This document shows positions 16,541 through 24,390 of a stretch of 64,000 nucleotides of DNA, one piece after another. Source of the stretch: Pseudomonas japonica (GTDB taxonomy: Bacteria; Pseudomonadota; Gammaproteobacteria; Pseudomonadales; Pseudomonadaceae). Made by a program: the position numbers and the translations under genes. Every line of letters begins with the position of its first letter. Position 1 is the first letter of the stretch. The stretch spans positions 1 through 64,000 of the forward strand of contig NZ_JAAMQU010000012.1 in the NCBI RefSeq assembly GCF_013522925.1, in the 5' to 3' direction. The notes under the pieces were generated by a model, which searched no databases, was not told the DNA's origin, and saw only the letters and a program-made list of their open reading frames with translations.

Positions 16541-17223
16541 CCCCGCCTGTCTCTTTCTGGGTGGTCATCCCTGCCGCCGGCGTTGGCTCGCGCATGGGAG
16601 CCGACCGCCCCAAGCAATACCTGTCATTCGCTGGCAAAACCTTGCTCGAACATACCTTGGACTGCTTCCTTGGCCACCCGGAGCTACGCGGGATGGTGGT
16701 AAGCCTGGCGGTGGACGACGCCTGGTGGCCGCACCTCGGCTGCGCCGCAAACCCCGCTGTCCACCGCGCTGCGGGCGGGCGTGAGCGCTGCGACTCAGTG
16801 TTCAATGCCTTGCTCAAGCTCAATGAGCTGGGCGCTGGCAGCCGTGACTGGGTGCTGGTTCACGACGCTGCCCGGCCTAACCTGGCGGCCACTGACCTGG
16901 AGCGCCTGCTGGCCGAGCTGGCCCACGACGACGTGGGTGGCTTGCTGGCTGTGCCTGCCAAGGACACCCTCAAACGCGCGGGCGCTGACGGCAGGGTCGC
17001 TGATACCCTCGACCGAAGCGTGATCTGGCATGCCTTCACACCGCAGATGTTCCGCCTTGGGCCTCTGCAGCGGGCACTGGCCGATGCGCTGGTGGCCGGC
17101 GTTGCCGTGACCGACGAAGCGTCTGCCATGGAATGGGCGGGCCATGCCCCGCGCTTGATTGAAGGCCGGGCCGACAACATCAAGGTCACCCGCCCCGAAG
17201 ACCTGGCCTGGCTGCGCCGCTAG
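16537..17223 (+). CDS. ispD: 2-C-methyl-D-erythritol 4-phosphate cytidylyltransferase
   Basis: IspD transfers CMP from CTP to 2-C-methylerythritol 4-phosphate in the MEP isoprenoid pathway. The 228-residue protein has the nucleotide-binding N-terminus VIPAAGVGSRMGADRPKQY, VHDAARPN in the middle, and a C-terminal TDEASAMEWAG and NIKVTRPEDL. It overlaps ftsB by four bases and its 3' end overlaps the convergent LysR gene by four bases. The pathway's ispF lies 3 kb downstream, separated here by the LysR-adhC-fghA block instead of being adjacent as in many enterics. Confidence 0.95.
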   Translation: MTPPVSFWVVIPAAGVGSRMGADRPKQYLSFAGKTLLEHTLDCFLGHPELRGMVVSLAVDDAWWPHLGCAANPAVHRAAGGRERCDSVFNALLKLNELGAGSRDWVLVHDAARPNLAATDLERLLAELAHDDVGGLLAVPAKDTLKRAGADGRVADTLDRSVIWHAFTPQMFRLGPLQRALADALVAGVAVTDEASAMEWAGHAPRLIEGRADNIKVTRPEDLAWLRR

Positions 17224-18143
17224 CCCTGATCTGTGGGGCCAAGCGTAGCCCGGGAATATTCCTCTCGCCCCGCCAACCCCTCCCGCAAATGCTCGATCAA
17301 CCCGCGCACTTTGGGCGAAAGGTGACGCTGCTGGGGGTAGAGTGCCCACACGGCGGTATTGGGCGGCTGGTTGGCTTCGAGCAACGACACCAGTGCACCG
17401 CTGCGCAGGTGCTCCAGCACGTAATAGTCCGGCAGCTGACACAAGCCCATACCCTTGAGCGCGGCATCGAGCACAGCCTGGCCGCTGTTGCAGCGCCAGG
17501 TGCCCTGCACCCGTACAACGGCCTCGCGGTTGTGTTCTTGCATCAGCCACTGATCGCTGCTGCCGATCAGGCAGTTATGCCGGGACAGCTCGGACAGGCT
17601 GTGGGGCCGCCCATAACGTTCCAGATAGCCAGGCGAAGCGCAGAGGTACATGCGGCGAGGGGCGAGGCGGCTGGCCACTAACCGGGAATCCTGCAAACGG
17701 CCCAGCCGAACGGCGAGGTCCAGCCCTTCGTCCACCAGGTCCAGCGTTCGATTGGTCAGTTCGATGTCTACCTGCAACTGCGGGTAGCGGGCCTGGTAAT
17801 CGGTGACCAGCGGCACGATAAAGCGCTCGCCATAGGCTACCGCGCAGGTCATGCGCAGCAGGCCTTTTGGAGCGCTGGCCAGGTCGTGCACCGCGCGCAT
17901 GGCCTCTTCGCGACCGTCCTGTAGCCGACGGCAGTGCTGGAGAAACGTATGGCCGGCCTCGGTCAGGCTCACCCTCCGGGTACTGCGGTAGAACAACCGC
18001 GCTTGCAAGCGTTCTTCCAACTGGGCCACTTGCCGGCTCACATGGGACGAAGACACGCCCAATGCAACCGCTGCCGCGCTGAATTGCCCGTGCTCAGCCA
18101 CCGCGACGAACTCATCCAGCCCTTCCCACCGCAAAAGACCCAT
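17220..18143 (-). CDS. LysR-family transcriptional regulator, divergent from adhC
   Basis: A 307-residue LysR-type regulator. The N-terminal winged helix-turn-helix spans about residues 1-60 (LDEFVAVAEHGQFSAAAVALGVSSSHVSRQVAQLEERL in pieces), followed by the periplasmic-binding-like effector domain. I chose the ATG at 18143 (MGLLRWEGL), because the longer reading to 18371 runs back through the adhC start. It is divergent from adhC with a 100-base gap, so control of the formaldehyde genes is plausible, as LysR regulators often act on the divergent neighbour. The ligand is unknown. The gap contains ATTAT/ATAAT half-sites at 18145-18149 and 18162-18166, weak evidence for an operator. Confidence 0.9.
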   Translation of the reverse strand: MGLLRWEGLDEFVAVAEHGQFSAAAVALGVSSSHVSRQVAQLEERLQARLFYRSTRRVSLTEAGHTFLQHCRRLQDGREEAMRAVHDLASAPKGLLRMTCAVAYGERFIVPLVTDYQARYPQLQVDIELTNRTLDLVDEGLDLAVRLGRLQDSRLVASRLAPRRMYLCASPGYLERYGRPHSLSELSRHNCLIGSSDQWLMQEHNREAVVRVQGTWRCNSGQAVLDAALKGMGLCQLPDYYVLEHLRSGALVSLLEANQPPNTAVWALYPQQRHLSPKVRGLIEHLREGLAGREEYSRATLGPTDQG

Positions 18144-18243
18144 GATTATCCCTGAGCAGCAATAATGTTTCCCGAATGAGCCAATTATCCACAGTCGAGG
18201 CGTAGCGTACACTTTGGTTTTACCTATGCCCCCTGGAGTTCTC

Positions 18244-19356
18244 ATGATCAAGTCCCGTGCCGCGGTCGCCTTCGAAGCGAAGAAGCCGCTGGAGATCGTT
18301 GAAGTGGATGTGGCCATGCCCAAGGCCGGTGAAGTGCTGCTGCGCGTAGTGGCCACCGGCGTTTGCCACACTGATGCCTACACCCTGTCTGGCGCGGACC
18401 CGGAAGGCATCTTCCCAAGCATCCTGGGCCATGAAGGCGGTGCCATCGTGGAAGCGGTTGGCGAAGGCGTCACATCCGTCGCCGTGGGCGATCATGTGAT
18501 CCCGCTGTATACCCCCGAATGTCGCCAGTGCAAGTTCTGCCTGTCCGGCAAGACCAACCTGTGCCAAGCGATACGCGCCACCCAAGGCAAGGGCCTGATG
18601 CCAGACGGCACTACCCGCTTCGCCTATCAGGGCAAGCCATTGTTCCACTACATGGGTACGTCCACCTTCTCCGAATACACCGTATTGCCGGAAATTTCCG
18701 TGGCGCGCATTCCCAAGGAAGCGCCGCTGGAAAAGGTATGCCTGCTGGGCTGCGGCGTAACTACCGGTATCGGCGCTGTGCTTAACACCGCCAAGGTCAA
18801 GCCAGGGGATACAGTCGCGATCTTCGGCCTGGGTGGCATCGGCCTCTCGGCCATTCTGGGCGCGGTGAAGGCCAAGGCCAGCCGCATCATTGCCATCGAC
18901 ATCAACCCGGCCAAGTTCGAGATTGCCCGCCAGCTCGGCGCCACAGACTGCATCAACCCGAAGGACTTCGATAAGCCGATCCAGGAAGTGGTGGTCGACA
19001 TGACCGATGGCGGCGTGGACTTCTCCTTCGAATGCATCGGCAATGTGCAGCTGATGCGTGCCGCGCTCGAATGCTGTCACAAAGGTTGGGGCGAATCGGT
19101 GATCATCGGCGTGGCCGGGGCCGGGCAGGAGATCGCCACTCGGCCGTTCCAGCTGGTGACCGGGCGCGTATGGCGCGGCAGTGCTTTCGGTGGCGTGCGC
19201 GGCCGTACCGAACTGCCCAGCTATGTGGAAATGGCCGAGCAGGGCGAAATTCCGCTGGACACCTTCATCACCCATACCATGCCGTTGGAAGACATCAACA
19301 AGGCCTTCGACCTGATGCACGAAGGCAAGAGCATCCGCAGCGTGATTCATTTTTGA
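18244..19356 (+). CDS. adhC: S-(hydroxymethyl)glutathione dehydrogenase / class III alcohol dehydrogenase
   Basis: This zinc enzyme oxidises S-hydroxymethylglutathione, formed spontaneously from formaldehyde and glutathione, to S-formylglutathione with NAD. The 370-residue protein has catalytic-zinc ligands Cys41 (TGVCHTD) and His63 (GHEGG), the structural-zinc cysteines 93, 96, 99 and 107 (PECRQCKFCLSGKTNLC), and the NAD motif FGLGGIGLSAI. ATG 18244 begins the conserved MIKSRAAVAFEAKKPL; the earlier start at 18214 has no homology. fghA, the next enzyme of the pathway, starts 10 bases after the stop. frmA is the enteric name. Confidence 0.96.
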   Translation: MIKSRAAVAFEAKKPLEIVEVDVAMPKAGEVLLRVVATGVCHTDAYTLSGADPEGIFPSILGHEGGAIVEAVGEGVTSVAVGDHVIPLYTPECRQCKFCLSGKTNLCQAIRATQGKGLMPDGTTRFAYQGKPLFHYMGTSTFSEYTVLPEISVARIPKEAPLEKVCLLGCGVTTGIGAVLNTAKVKPGDTVAIFGLGGIGLSAILGAVKAKASRIIAIDINPAKFEIARQLGATDCINPKDFDKPIQEVVVDMTDGGVDFSFECIGNVQLMRAALECCHKGWGESVIIGVAGAGQEIATRPFQLVTGRVWRGSAFGGVRGRTELPSYVEMAEQGEIPLDTFITHTMPLEDINKAFDLMHEGKSIRSVIHF

Positions 19357-19366
19357 AGGTGGCGCC

Positions 19367-20215
19367 ATGAGCCTTGAAAACCTCTCGTGCCAGAAAAGCT
19401 TCGGCGGCTGGCACAAGCGCTACAAACACCGCTCCAGTACCCTGGGGTGCGACATGGTATTTGCGGTATACCTGCCACCCCAGGCGGAATCGGGTAAAGC
19501 CCTGCCAGTGCTTTACTGGCTTTCCGGCCTGACCTGCACCGATGAAAACTTCATGCACAAGGCCGGCGCCCAGCGCCTGGCCGCCGAGCTGGGGCTGATC
19601 ATCGTGGCGCCAGATACCAGCCCGCGCGGCCAGGATGTGCCCGGCGACCCGGACGGCGCCTGGGACTTTGGCCTGGGTGCGGGTTTTTACCTCAATGCAA
19701 CCCAGCCGCCGTACGCGCAGCACTACCGCATGCATGACTACGTAGTGAGCGAACTGCCCGCGCTGATCGAAGCGAACTTCCCTGCCAGCGATGCCCGGTC
19801 TATCGCGGGCCACTCCATGGGCGGGCACGGCGCGCTGGTGTGTGCCTTGCGAAACCCCGGCAAGTACCGTTCGATCTCGGCGTTTTCGCCCATCAGCAAT
19901 CCGATGGATTGCCCTTGGGGGGAGAAAGCATTCGGGCGATACCTGGGCCAGGAGCGCAACCGCTGGCGCGAATGGGACAGCAGCGTGTTGCTGGGGCAGG
20001 CGAAGGAACAATTGCCGCTGTTGGTCGACCAGGGTGATCGCGATGATTTCCTCGCAACGCAGCTGAAACCCGAAGCGTTGCAAAAAGCGGCCGACAACGC
20101 CGGTTATCCGCTCACCCTGCGGCTGCAGCCGGGTTACGACCACAGCTATTATTTCATCGCCAGCTTCATCGATGACCACCTGCGCCACCACGCCGCGGCC
20201 CTCGGGTTGGCGTGA
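19367..20215 (+). CDS. fghA: S-formylglutathione hydrolase
   Basis: FghA hydrolyses S-formylglutathione to formate and glutathione, completing formaldehyde detoxification after AdhC. The 282-residue alpha/beta-hydrolase of the esterase D family has an N-terminal VYLPP and LSGLTCTDENFMHKAGAQ, the nucleophile Ser150 in GHSMGGHGAL, the catalytic Asp region around LVDQGDRDDFL, and the catalytic His in PGYDHSYYFI. The start ATG 19367 follows AAGGTGG. It forms a two-gene operon with adhC that appears to end at the intrinsic terminator-like hairpin at 20261-20286. Confidence 0.95.
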   Translation: MSLENLSCQKSFGGWHKRYKHRSSTLGCDMVFAVYLPPQAESGKALPVLYWLSGLTCTDENFMHKAGAQRLAAELGLIIVAPDTSPRGQDVPGDPDGAWDFGLGAGFYLNATQPPYAQHYRMHDYVVSELPALIEANFPASDARSIAGHSMGGHGALVCALRNPGKYRSISAFSPISNPMDCPWGEKAFGRYLGQERNRWREWDSSVLLGQAKEQLPLLVDQGDRDDFLATQLKPEALQKAADNAGYPLTLRLQPGYDHSYYFIASFIDDHLRHHAAALGLA

Positions 20216-20260
20216 ACCGGCGGCAACGATGCCCAAGCCCGCCCCGGCAAGGTAGAATCG

Positions 20261-20286
20261 CGCCCTGACTTATACAGGGCGTTTTT
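20261..20286 (+). terminator. Terminator-like hairpin between fghA and ispF
   Basis: CGCCCTG (20261-20267) pairs with CAGGGCG (20275-20281), followed by TTTTT. This has the form of an intrinsic terminator for adhC-fghA. It ends two bases before the ispF start codon, leaving no Shine-Dalgarno sequence for ispF. A -10-like TAGAAT lies at 20253-20258, just ahead of the stem, so a local ispF promoter could start within it. Confidence 0.7.
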
Positions 20287-20288
20287 CT

Positions 20289-20762
20289 ATGCGTATCGGG
20301 CACGGCTATGACGTTCACCGTTTTGGTGACGGCGATTTCATCACGCTGGGCGGGGTACGTATCCCCCATACCGCCGGGCTGATTGCCCATTCCGACGGCG
20401 ATGTGCTGCTGCATGCCCTCAGCGACGCGCTGTTGGGCGCGGCTGCGCTGGGCGATATCGGCAAGCATTTCCCCGACACAGACCCGCGCTTCAAGGGCGC
20501 CGACAGCCGGGCGCTGCTGCGTCATGTGGTCGAACTGGTCCAGGCAAAGGGCTGGGTGGTCGGTAACGTGGACGCCACCATCGTTGCCCAAGCGCCAAAA
20601 ATGGCGCCGCATATCGAAGCCATGCGCGAGGCCATTGCGGCAGACCTTCAGGTTGCGCTCGATCAGGTGAACGTGAAGGCCACAACCACCGAGAAGCTGG
20701 GCTTCACCGGTCGCGAGGAGGGGATTGCGGTTCACGCTGTTGCCCTGTTGCTCGCCTCATGA
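20289..20762 (+). CDS. ispF: 2-C-methyl-D-erythritol 2,4-cyclodiphosphate synthase
   Basis: IspF cyclises CDP-methylerythritol 2-phosphate in the MEP isoprenoid pathway. The 157-residue trimer-forming protein has metal ligands Asp8 and His10 in GHGYDVHRF, HSDGDVLLHALSDALLGA with a third metal His, and the C-terminal TTTEKLGFTGREEGIAVHA. ATG 20289 is directly preceded by a hairpin and T-run, leaving no ribosome site, yet the N-terminus MRIGHGYDVH is the conserved one. Its stop overlaps truD by the ATGA arrangement. It probably heads the ispF-truD-surE-pcm-nlpD run. Confidence 0.96.
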   Translation: MRIGHGYDVHRFGDGDFITLGGVRIPHTAGLIAHSDGDVLLHALSDALLGAAALGDIGKHFPDTDPRFKGADSRALLRHVVELVQAKGWVVGNVDATIVAQAPKMAPHIEAMREAIAADLQVALDQVNVKATTTEKLGFTGREEGIAVHAVALLLAS

Positions 20763-21793
20763 ACGAGTGGGAGCTGCTGGGCCCTCGCGCTTCAGGCGAT
20801 GCCTTGGGCACCGCTGTGCTCAAGGCCACGGCCGAAGATTTCCAGGTCAACGAGGTGCTCGACATTCCCTTGGCCGGGGATGGTGAGCACTTGTGGCTGT
20901 GGGTAGAAAAGCGCGAGCTCAATACCGAAGAGGCGGCCCGGCGGCTGGCTCGCGCGGCTGGCGTGCCGGTGAAGATGATCAGCTACGCGGGCCTCAAGGA
21001 CCGCCAGGCGCTCACCCGGCAATGGTTCAGCCTGCACTTGCCGGGCAAGGGTGAGCCAGACCTCACCCAGGCCGAAGACGCCAGCCTGCGTATCCTCCAG
21101 GCGACACGCCACCGCCGCAAGCTTCAGCGCGGTGCTCATTCGGCCAACGGCTTTTCCTTGCGGTTGACGTCCTTGACGGCGGACCACGCCGCTCTAGAGC
21201 AGCGACTGAATCAAATCAAACAATGCGGGGTGCCCAATTATTTTGGCAGCCAGCGTTTCGGCCATGACGGCGGTAACCTTGCGCACGCCCGGCACTATGC
21301 CGAAAACGCCCGCCTGCCTGAGCAGCGCAACGTGCGCTCGCGCATTCTTTCCGCCGCACGCAGTTACCTGTTCAACCAGATATTGGCCAAGCGGGTAGAG
21401 GAGGGCAGCTGGAACCACGCGCGGCCGGGCGACGTACTCGCGTTCACTGACAGCCGAAGCTTCTTCATTGCGGGCGAGGCTGAATGCGCCGACCCCCGGC
21501 TGGAGGCTTTGGACCTGCATCCCACTGGTGCGCTATACGGCAAGGGCATTTCCCCGGCTAGTGGCGATACGCTAGCGCTGGAACAGGCCGTTCATACCCG
21601 TGAGGCTACGTTGTGCGATTGGCTGGCCGAAGCAGGGCTGGATCACGAACGTCGCATTCTTCGACTGCCCATACGGGAGCTGTCGTGGCATTATCCCGAG
21701 CCTGACATTCTGCAACTGGATTTCATCCTGCCCACCGGATGCTTCGCCACCGTGGTGGTTCGTGAGCTGTTCGATCTGGTGCAAGCGGGGTAG
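20759..21793 (+). CDS. truD: tRNA pseudouridine(13) synthase TruD
   Basis: TruD makes pseudouridine at position 13 of tRNA-Glu. The 344-residue protein has the N-terminal catalytic fold with nucleophile Asp81 in YAGLKDRQALTRQWFS, the inserted TRUD domain around VPNYFGSQRFG, and a C-terminal RRILRLPIRELSWHYPEPD segment. It overlaps ispF by four bases and surE starts 11 bases downstream. Length is slightly shorter than some annotated relatives, mostly through start choice; the conserved N-terminus begins at once after this ATG, so the start is reasonable. Confidence 0.94.
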   Translation: MNEWELLGPRASGDALGTAVLKATAEDFQVNEVLDIPLAGDGEHLWLWVEKRELNTEEAARRLARAAGVPVKMISYAGLKDRQALTRQWFSLHLPGKGEPDLTQAEDASLRILQATRHRRKLQRGAHSANGFSLRLTSLTADHAALEQRLNQIKQCGVPNYFGSQRFGHDGGNLAHARHYAENARLPEQRNVRSRILSAARSYLFNQILAKRVEEGSWNHARPGDVLAFTDSRSFFIAGEAECADPRLEALDLHPTGALYGKGISPASGDTLALEQAVHTREATLCDWLAEAGLDHERRILRLPIRELSWHYPEPDILQLDFILPTGCFATVVVRELFDLVQAG

Positions 21794-21804
21794 ACGGAAA
21801 GCCC

Positions 21805-22554
21805 ATGCGTATCTTGATCTCCAATGACGACGGGGTCACCGCCCCAGGCATCGCCGCGCTTCATGCTGCGCTGGCGGATTTCGCCCACTGCACGGTGATT
21901 GCGCCAGACCAGGACCGCAGCGGGTGCAGCAGCGCCCTGACGATCGATCGGCCGCTGCATCCGATCACACTCGACAATGGCTTCATCAGCCTGAACGGTA
22001 CCCCTGTGGACTGCGTTCACCTGGGCTTGAACGCCTTGCTGGATGAGGACCCCGACCTGGTGGTGTCCGGTATCAACCTGGGCGCAAACCTGGGTGATGA
22101 CGTGATCTACTCCGGCACTGTAGCGGCTGCCCTTGAAGGGCGTTTCTCGGGGCACACGTCTTTCGCGTTTTCACTGGCGTCGCGCCAGCTCGACAACCTG
22201 CCGACCGCTGCCTGGTACGCTCGCAAACTGGTCGAAGCGCAGAATGAGTTGAAACTGCCGCCGCGCACCGTGATAAACGTCAACGTCCCCAACCTTCCGC
22301 TCGAGGCCATCCGTGGTATTCGGCTCACTCGCCTTGGGCACAGGGCACGCGCGGCACGCCCAAGCCTGGTGGTAGACCCGCGAGGAAAGCCCGGCTACTG
22401 GATCGCGGCGGCGGGAGACGCGGAAGACGGTGGTGCCGGTACTGACTTCCACGCCCTGATGCAGGGCTATGTTTCAGTAACGCCTTTGCAGCTTGACCGC
22501 ACGTTCCATCCAGCCTTCGAGGCGCTTGGGGCCTGGCTGGAGGAGCTGCGCTGA
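21805..22554 (+). CDS. surE: 5'/3'-nucleotidase SurE
   Basis: SurE is a metal-dependent survival-protein phosphatase acting on nucleoside monophosphates and some polyphosphates. The 249-residue protein begins MRILISNDDGVTAPGI with the metal-binding Asp8-Asp9, followed by VIAPDQDRSG and GTPVDCVHLGL, then VSGINLGANLGDDVIYSGTVAAA, all SurE hallmarks. It overlaps pcm by one base (TGATG). The surE-pcm-nlpD-rpoS order is conserved across gammaproteobacteria and links repair of damaged protein to the stationary-phase regulator. Confidence 0.96.
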   Translation: MRILISNDDGVTAPGIAALHAALADFAHCTVIAPDQDRSGCSSALTIDRPLHPITLDNGFISLNGTPVDCVHLGLNALLDEDPDLVVSGINLGANLGDDVIYSGTVAAALEGRFSGHTSFAFSLASRQLDNLPTAAWYARKLVEAQNELKLPPRTVINVNVPNLPLEAIRGIRLTRLGHRARAARPSLVVDPRGKPGYWIAAAGDAEDGGAGTDFHALMQGYVSVTPLQLDRTFHPAFEALGAWLEELR

Positions 22555-23228
22555 TGCGAGGGCAAGACGATCTGCTGCACCATGGCATTGGCATGACTTC
22601 CCAGCGTACCCGTGAACGGCTGATCCAGCGGCTGTCGGAGGAGGGCATCTGCAACCGACAGGTGCTGGATGTGCTGCGCAAGACGCCACGTCATCTGTTC
22701 GTGGACGAGGCACTCGCGCACCGCGCCTATGAAGACACCGCGCTGCCCATTGGCAACAACCAGACGATTTCCCAGCCATATATGGTTGCCCGCATGAGCG
22801 AGCTGCTGCTGGCCGCCGGGCCATTGGACAAGGTGCTGGAAATCGGCACGGGCTCCGGGTATCAGACCGCCGTCCTTGCCCAGCTGGTTGAACGGGTATT
22901 CTCGGTGGAGCGCATCAAAGGCCTTCAGGACCGCGCCAAGGAGCGCTTGCAGGCCCTGAACGTGCGTAATGTGGTGTTCCGTTGGGGCGATGGCTGGGAG
23001 GGATGGCCGGCGCTGGCGCCGTATAACGGGATTATCGTTACCGCGGTAGCCACCGACGTGCCCCAGGCCTTGCTGGACCAACTGGCGCCTGGCGGCCGCA
23101 TGGTCATTCCCGTGGGCGCCGGCGAGGTACAGCAGCTGATGCTGATTATCCGCGAGGAGCATGGCTTCGCCCGCCACGTGCTGGGCGCTGTCCGCTTTGT
23201 TCCGCTGCTGACCGGCCCGCTGGCCTGA
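22554..23228 (+). CDS. pcm: Protein-L-isoaspartate O-methyltransferase
   Basis: Pcm methylates isoaspartyl residues in aged proteins with S-adenosylmethionine so they can revert to aspartate. The sequence has NQTISQPYMVARM, the SAM motif VLEIGTGSGYQTAVLAQLV, and C-terminal IPVGAGEVQQLMLI. I give ATG 22554, which overlaps the surE stop and yields 224 residues. An internal ATG at 22593 (MTSQRTRERLIQR) is where conservation begins and gives a 211-residue form like that of P. aeruginosa; both are plausible. It is followed after 172 bases by nlpD. Confidence 0.95.
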   Translation: MRGQDDLLHHGIGMTSQRTRERLIQRLSEEGICNRQVLDVLRKTPRHLFVDEALAHRAYEDTALPIGNNQTISQPYMVARMSELLLAAGPLDKVLEIGTGSGYQTAVLAQLVERVFSVERIKGLQDRAKERLQALNVRNVVFRWGDGWEGWPALAPYNGIIVTAVATDVPQALLDQLAPGGRMVIPVGAGEVQQLMLIIREEHGFARHVLGAVRFVPLLTGPLA

Positions 23229-23400
23229 GCGGCCGGGCCGCAATATATGTTCCGGAATTCCCTCACCCATGGCCGGTCATAGAGGGGCTTGAGTTTCTTC
23301 GTCCATCTTTTTGTTTATCAACGCCTTTATGGGCATGGCCGGTTATCAGGCTCGGTTATACTGCCGGCCTTGTGAATCCATCATCCAAAGGGAGTAGCGG

Positions 23401-24282
23401 GTGAGTTCGACAGTTTCTGGTCAGTGTGTGAGTGTGCTGCGCGCCAAGCGCCTGCTCCCCGCGCTGGCTATCGCGGCTTTGCTGGCCGGTTGTTCGAGCA
23501 CGCCGAGCAGTGGCGTGCGAGTGGTCGACCGTGCGGCAGCCACACCCCAGCGCCCTCAGACAACCACGGGTCAGTATGTGGTCAAGCGTGGCGACACCTT
23601 GTACTCCATCGCATTCCGCTACGGCTGGGACTACAAGGCCCTCGGCGCACGCAATAATATCCCGGCCCCCTATACCATTCGTCCGGGCCAGGTGCTGCGC
23701 TTCGATGGCCAGGCCGGTAGCCCAGCGGTGGCAAGCGCGCCTGCCCCCACCGTCGTGACCCGAAGCAGCTCCACGTCATCCTCCAGCACAACCACAATCA
23801 TACGACGTCCGGTTGTGGCACCCGCAGCGGTTACACCGGGTGTTTCGAGTCCCGAAAGCGCCGCTGTCACCCCGCCCGTGAGCACGCCAGTGCCTGCTGG
23901 CGAAGTAGTGGCGGGGGGTTGGACCTGGCCGGCGAATGGCGTTTTGATAGGCAAATTCGCTTCAAACGGTAGTTTGAATAAAGGAATTGATATCGCAGGG
24001 GATTTGGGACAGCCTGTTTTCGCTGCGTCTGATGGATCCGTGGTGTACGCCGGAAGTGGATTACGGGGCTACGGCGAGTTGGTGATCATCAAACACAGTG
24101 ACACCTACGTGAGTGCTTACGGTCATAACCGTAGGCTACTGGTTCGGGAGGGGCAGCAAGTCAAGGCCGGGCAGACGATTGCCGAAATGGGCTCCACGGG
24201 TACCGACCGGGTGAAACTTCACTTCGAAATTCGCCGTCAGGGCAAGCCGGTAGATCCCATGCAGTTTCTGCCACGACGTTGA
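23401..24282 (+). CDS. nlpD: NlpD-type lipoprotein with LysM and M23 domains
   Basis: NlpD is an outer-membrane lipoprotein that activates the amidase AmiC at the septum. The 293-residue protein has a signal sequence with lipobox LLAGC (Cys31), a LysM domain at about residues 57-101 (YVVKRGDTLYSIA...YTIRPGQVL), a low-complexity Ser/Thr/Pro linker, and a C-terminal M23 fold at about residues 178-290. As in other NlpD proteins the M23 zinc ligands look incomplete (GSLNKGIDIAG in place of the H-x-GxD motif), so it is a regulator rather than a protease. GTG 23401 is chosen after GGGAGTAG; a GTG 27 bases later is also possible. In relatives the rpoS promoter lies within nlpD. Confidence 0.93.
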   Translation: MSSTVSGQCVSVLRAKRLLPALAIAALLAGCSSTPSSGVRVVDRAAATPQRPQTTTGQYVVKRGDTLYSIAFRYGWDYKALGARNNIPAPYTIRPGQVLRFDGQAGSPAVASAPAPTVVTRSSSTSSSSTTTIIRRPVVAPAAVTPGVSSPESAAVTPPVSTPVPAGEVVAGGWTWPANGVLIGKFASNGSLNKGIDIAGDLGQPVFAASDGSVVYAGSGLRGYGELVIIKHSDTYVSAYGHNRRLLVREGQQVKAGQTIAEMGSTGTDRVKLHFEIRRQGKPVDPMQFLPRR

Positions 24283-24293
24283 ACAACGCTGCA

Positions 24294-24324
24294 GCCTGTC
24301 ACTGACCACGTAGTGGGGACAGGC
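24294..24324 (+). other. Hairpin in the rpoS leader
   Basis: GCCTGTC (24294-24300) pairs with GACAGGC (24318-24324), extended inwards by ACT/AGT with a GGG bulge. It lies between nlpD and rpoS, about 65 bases before the rpoS start. There is no T-run. It could be part of a structured 5' leader affecting rpoS translation, or a weak nlpD terminator. Confidence 0.4.
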
Positions 24325-24390
24325 TCCTGCGCAGCCATGGAAACCAGGCGCGCTTGGGCTTGAGGTCGAACTCGCAAAGGGACTATAACA

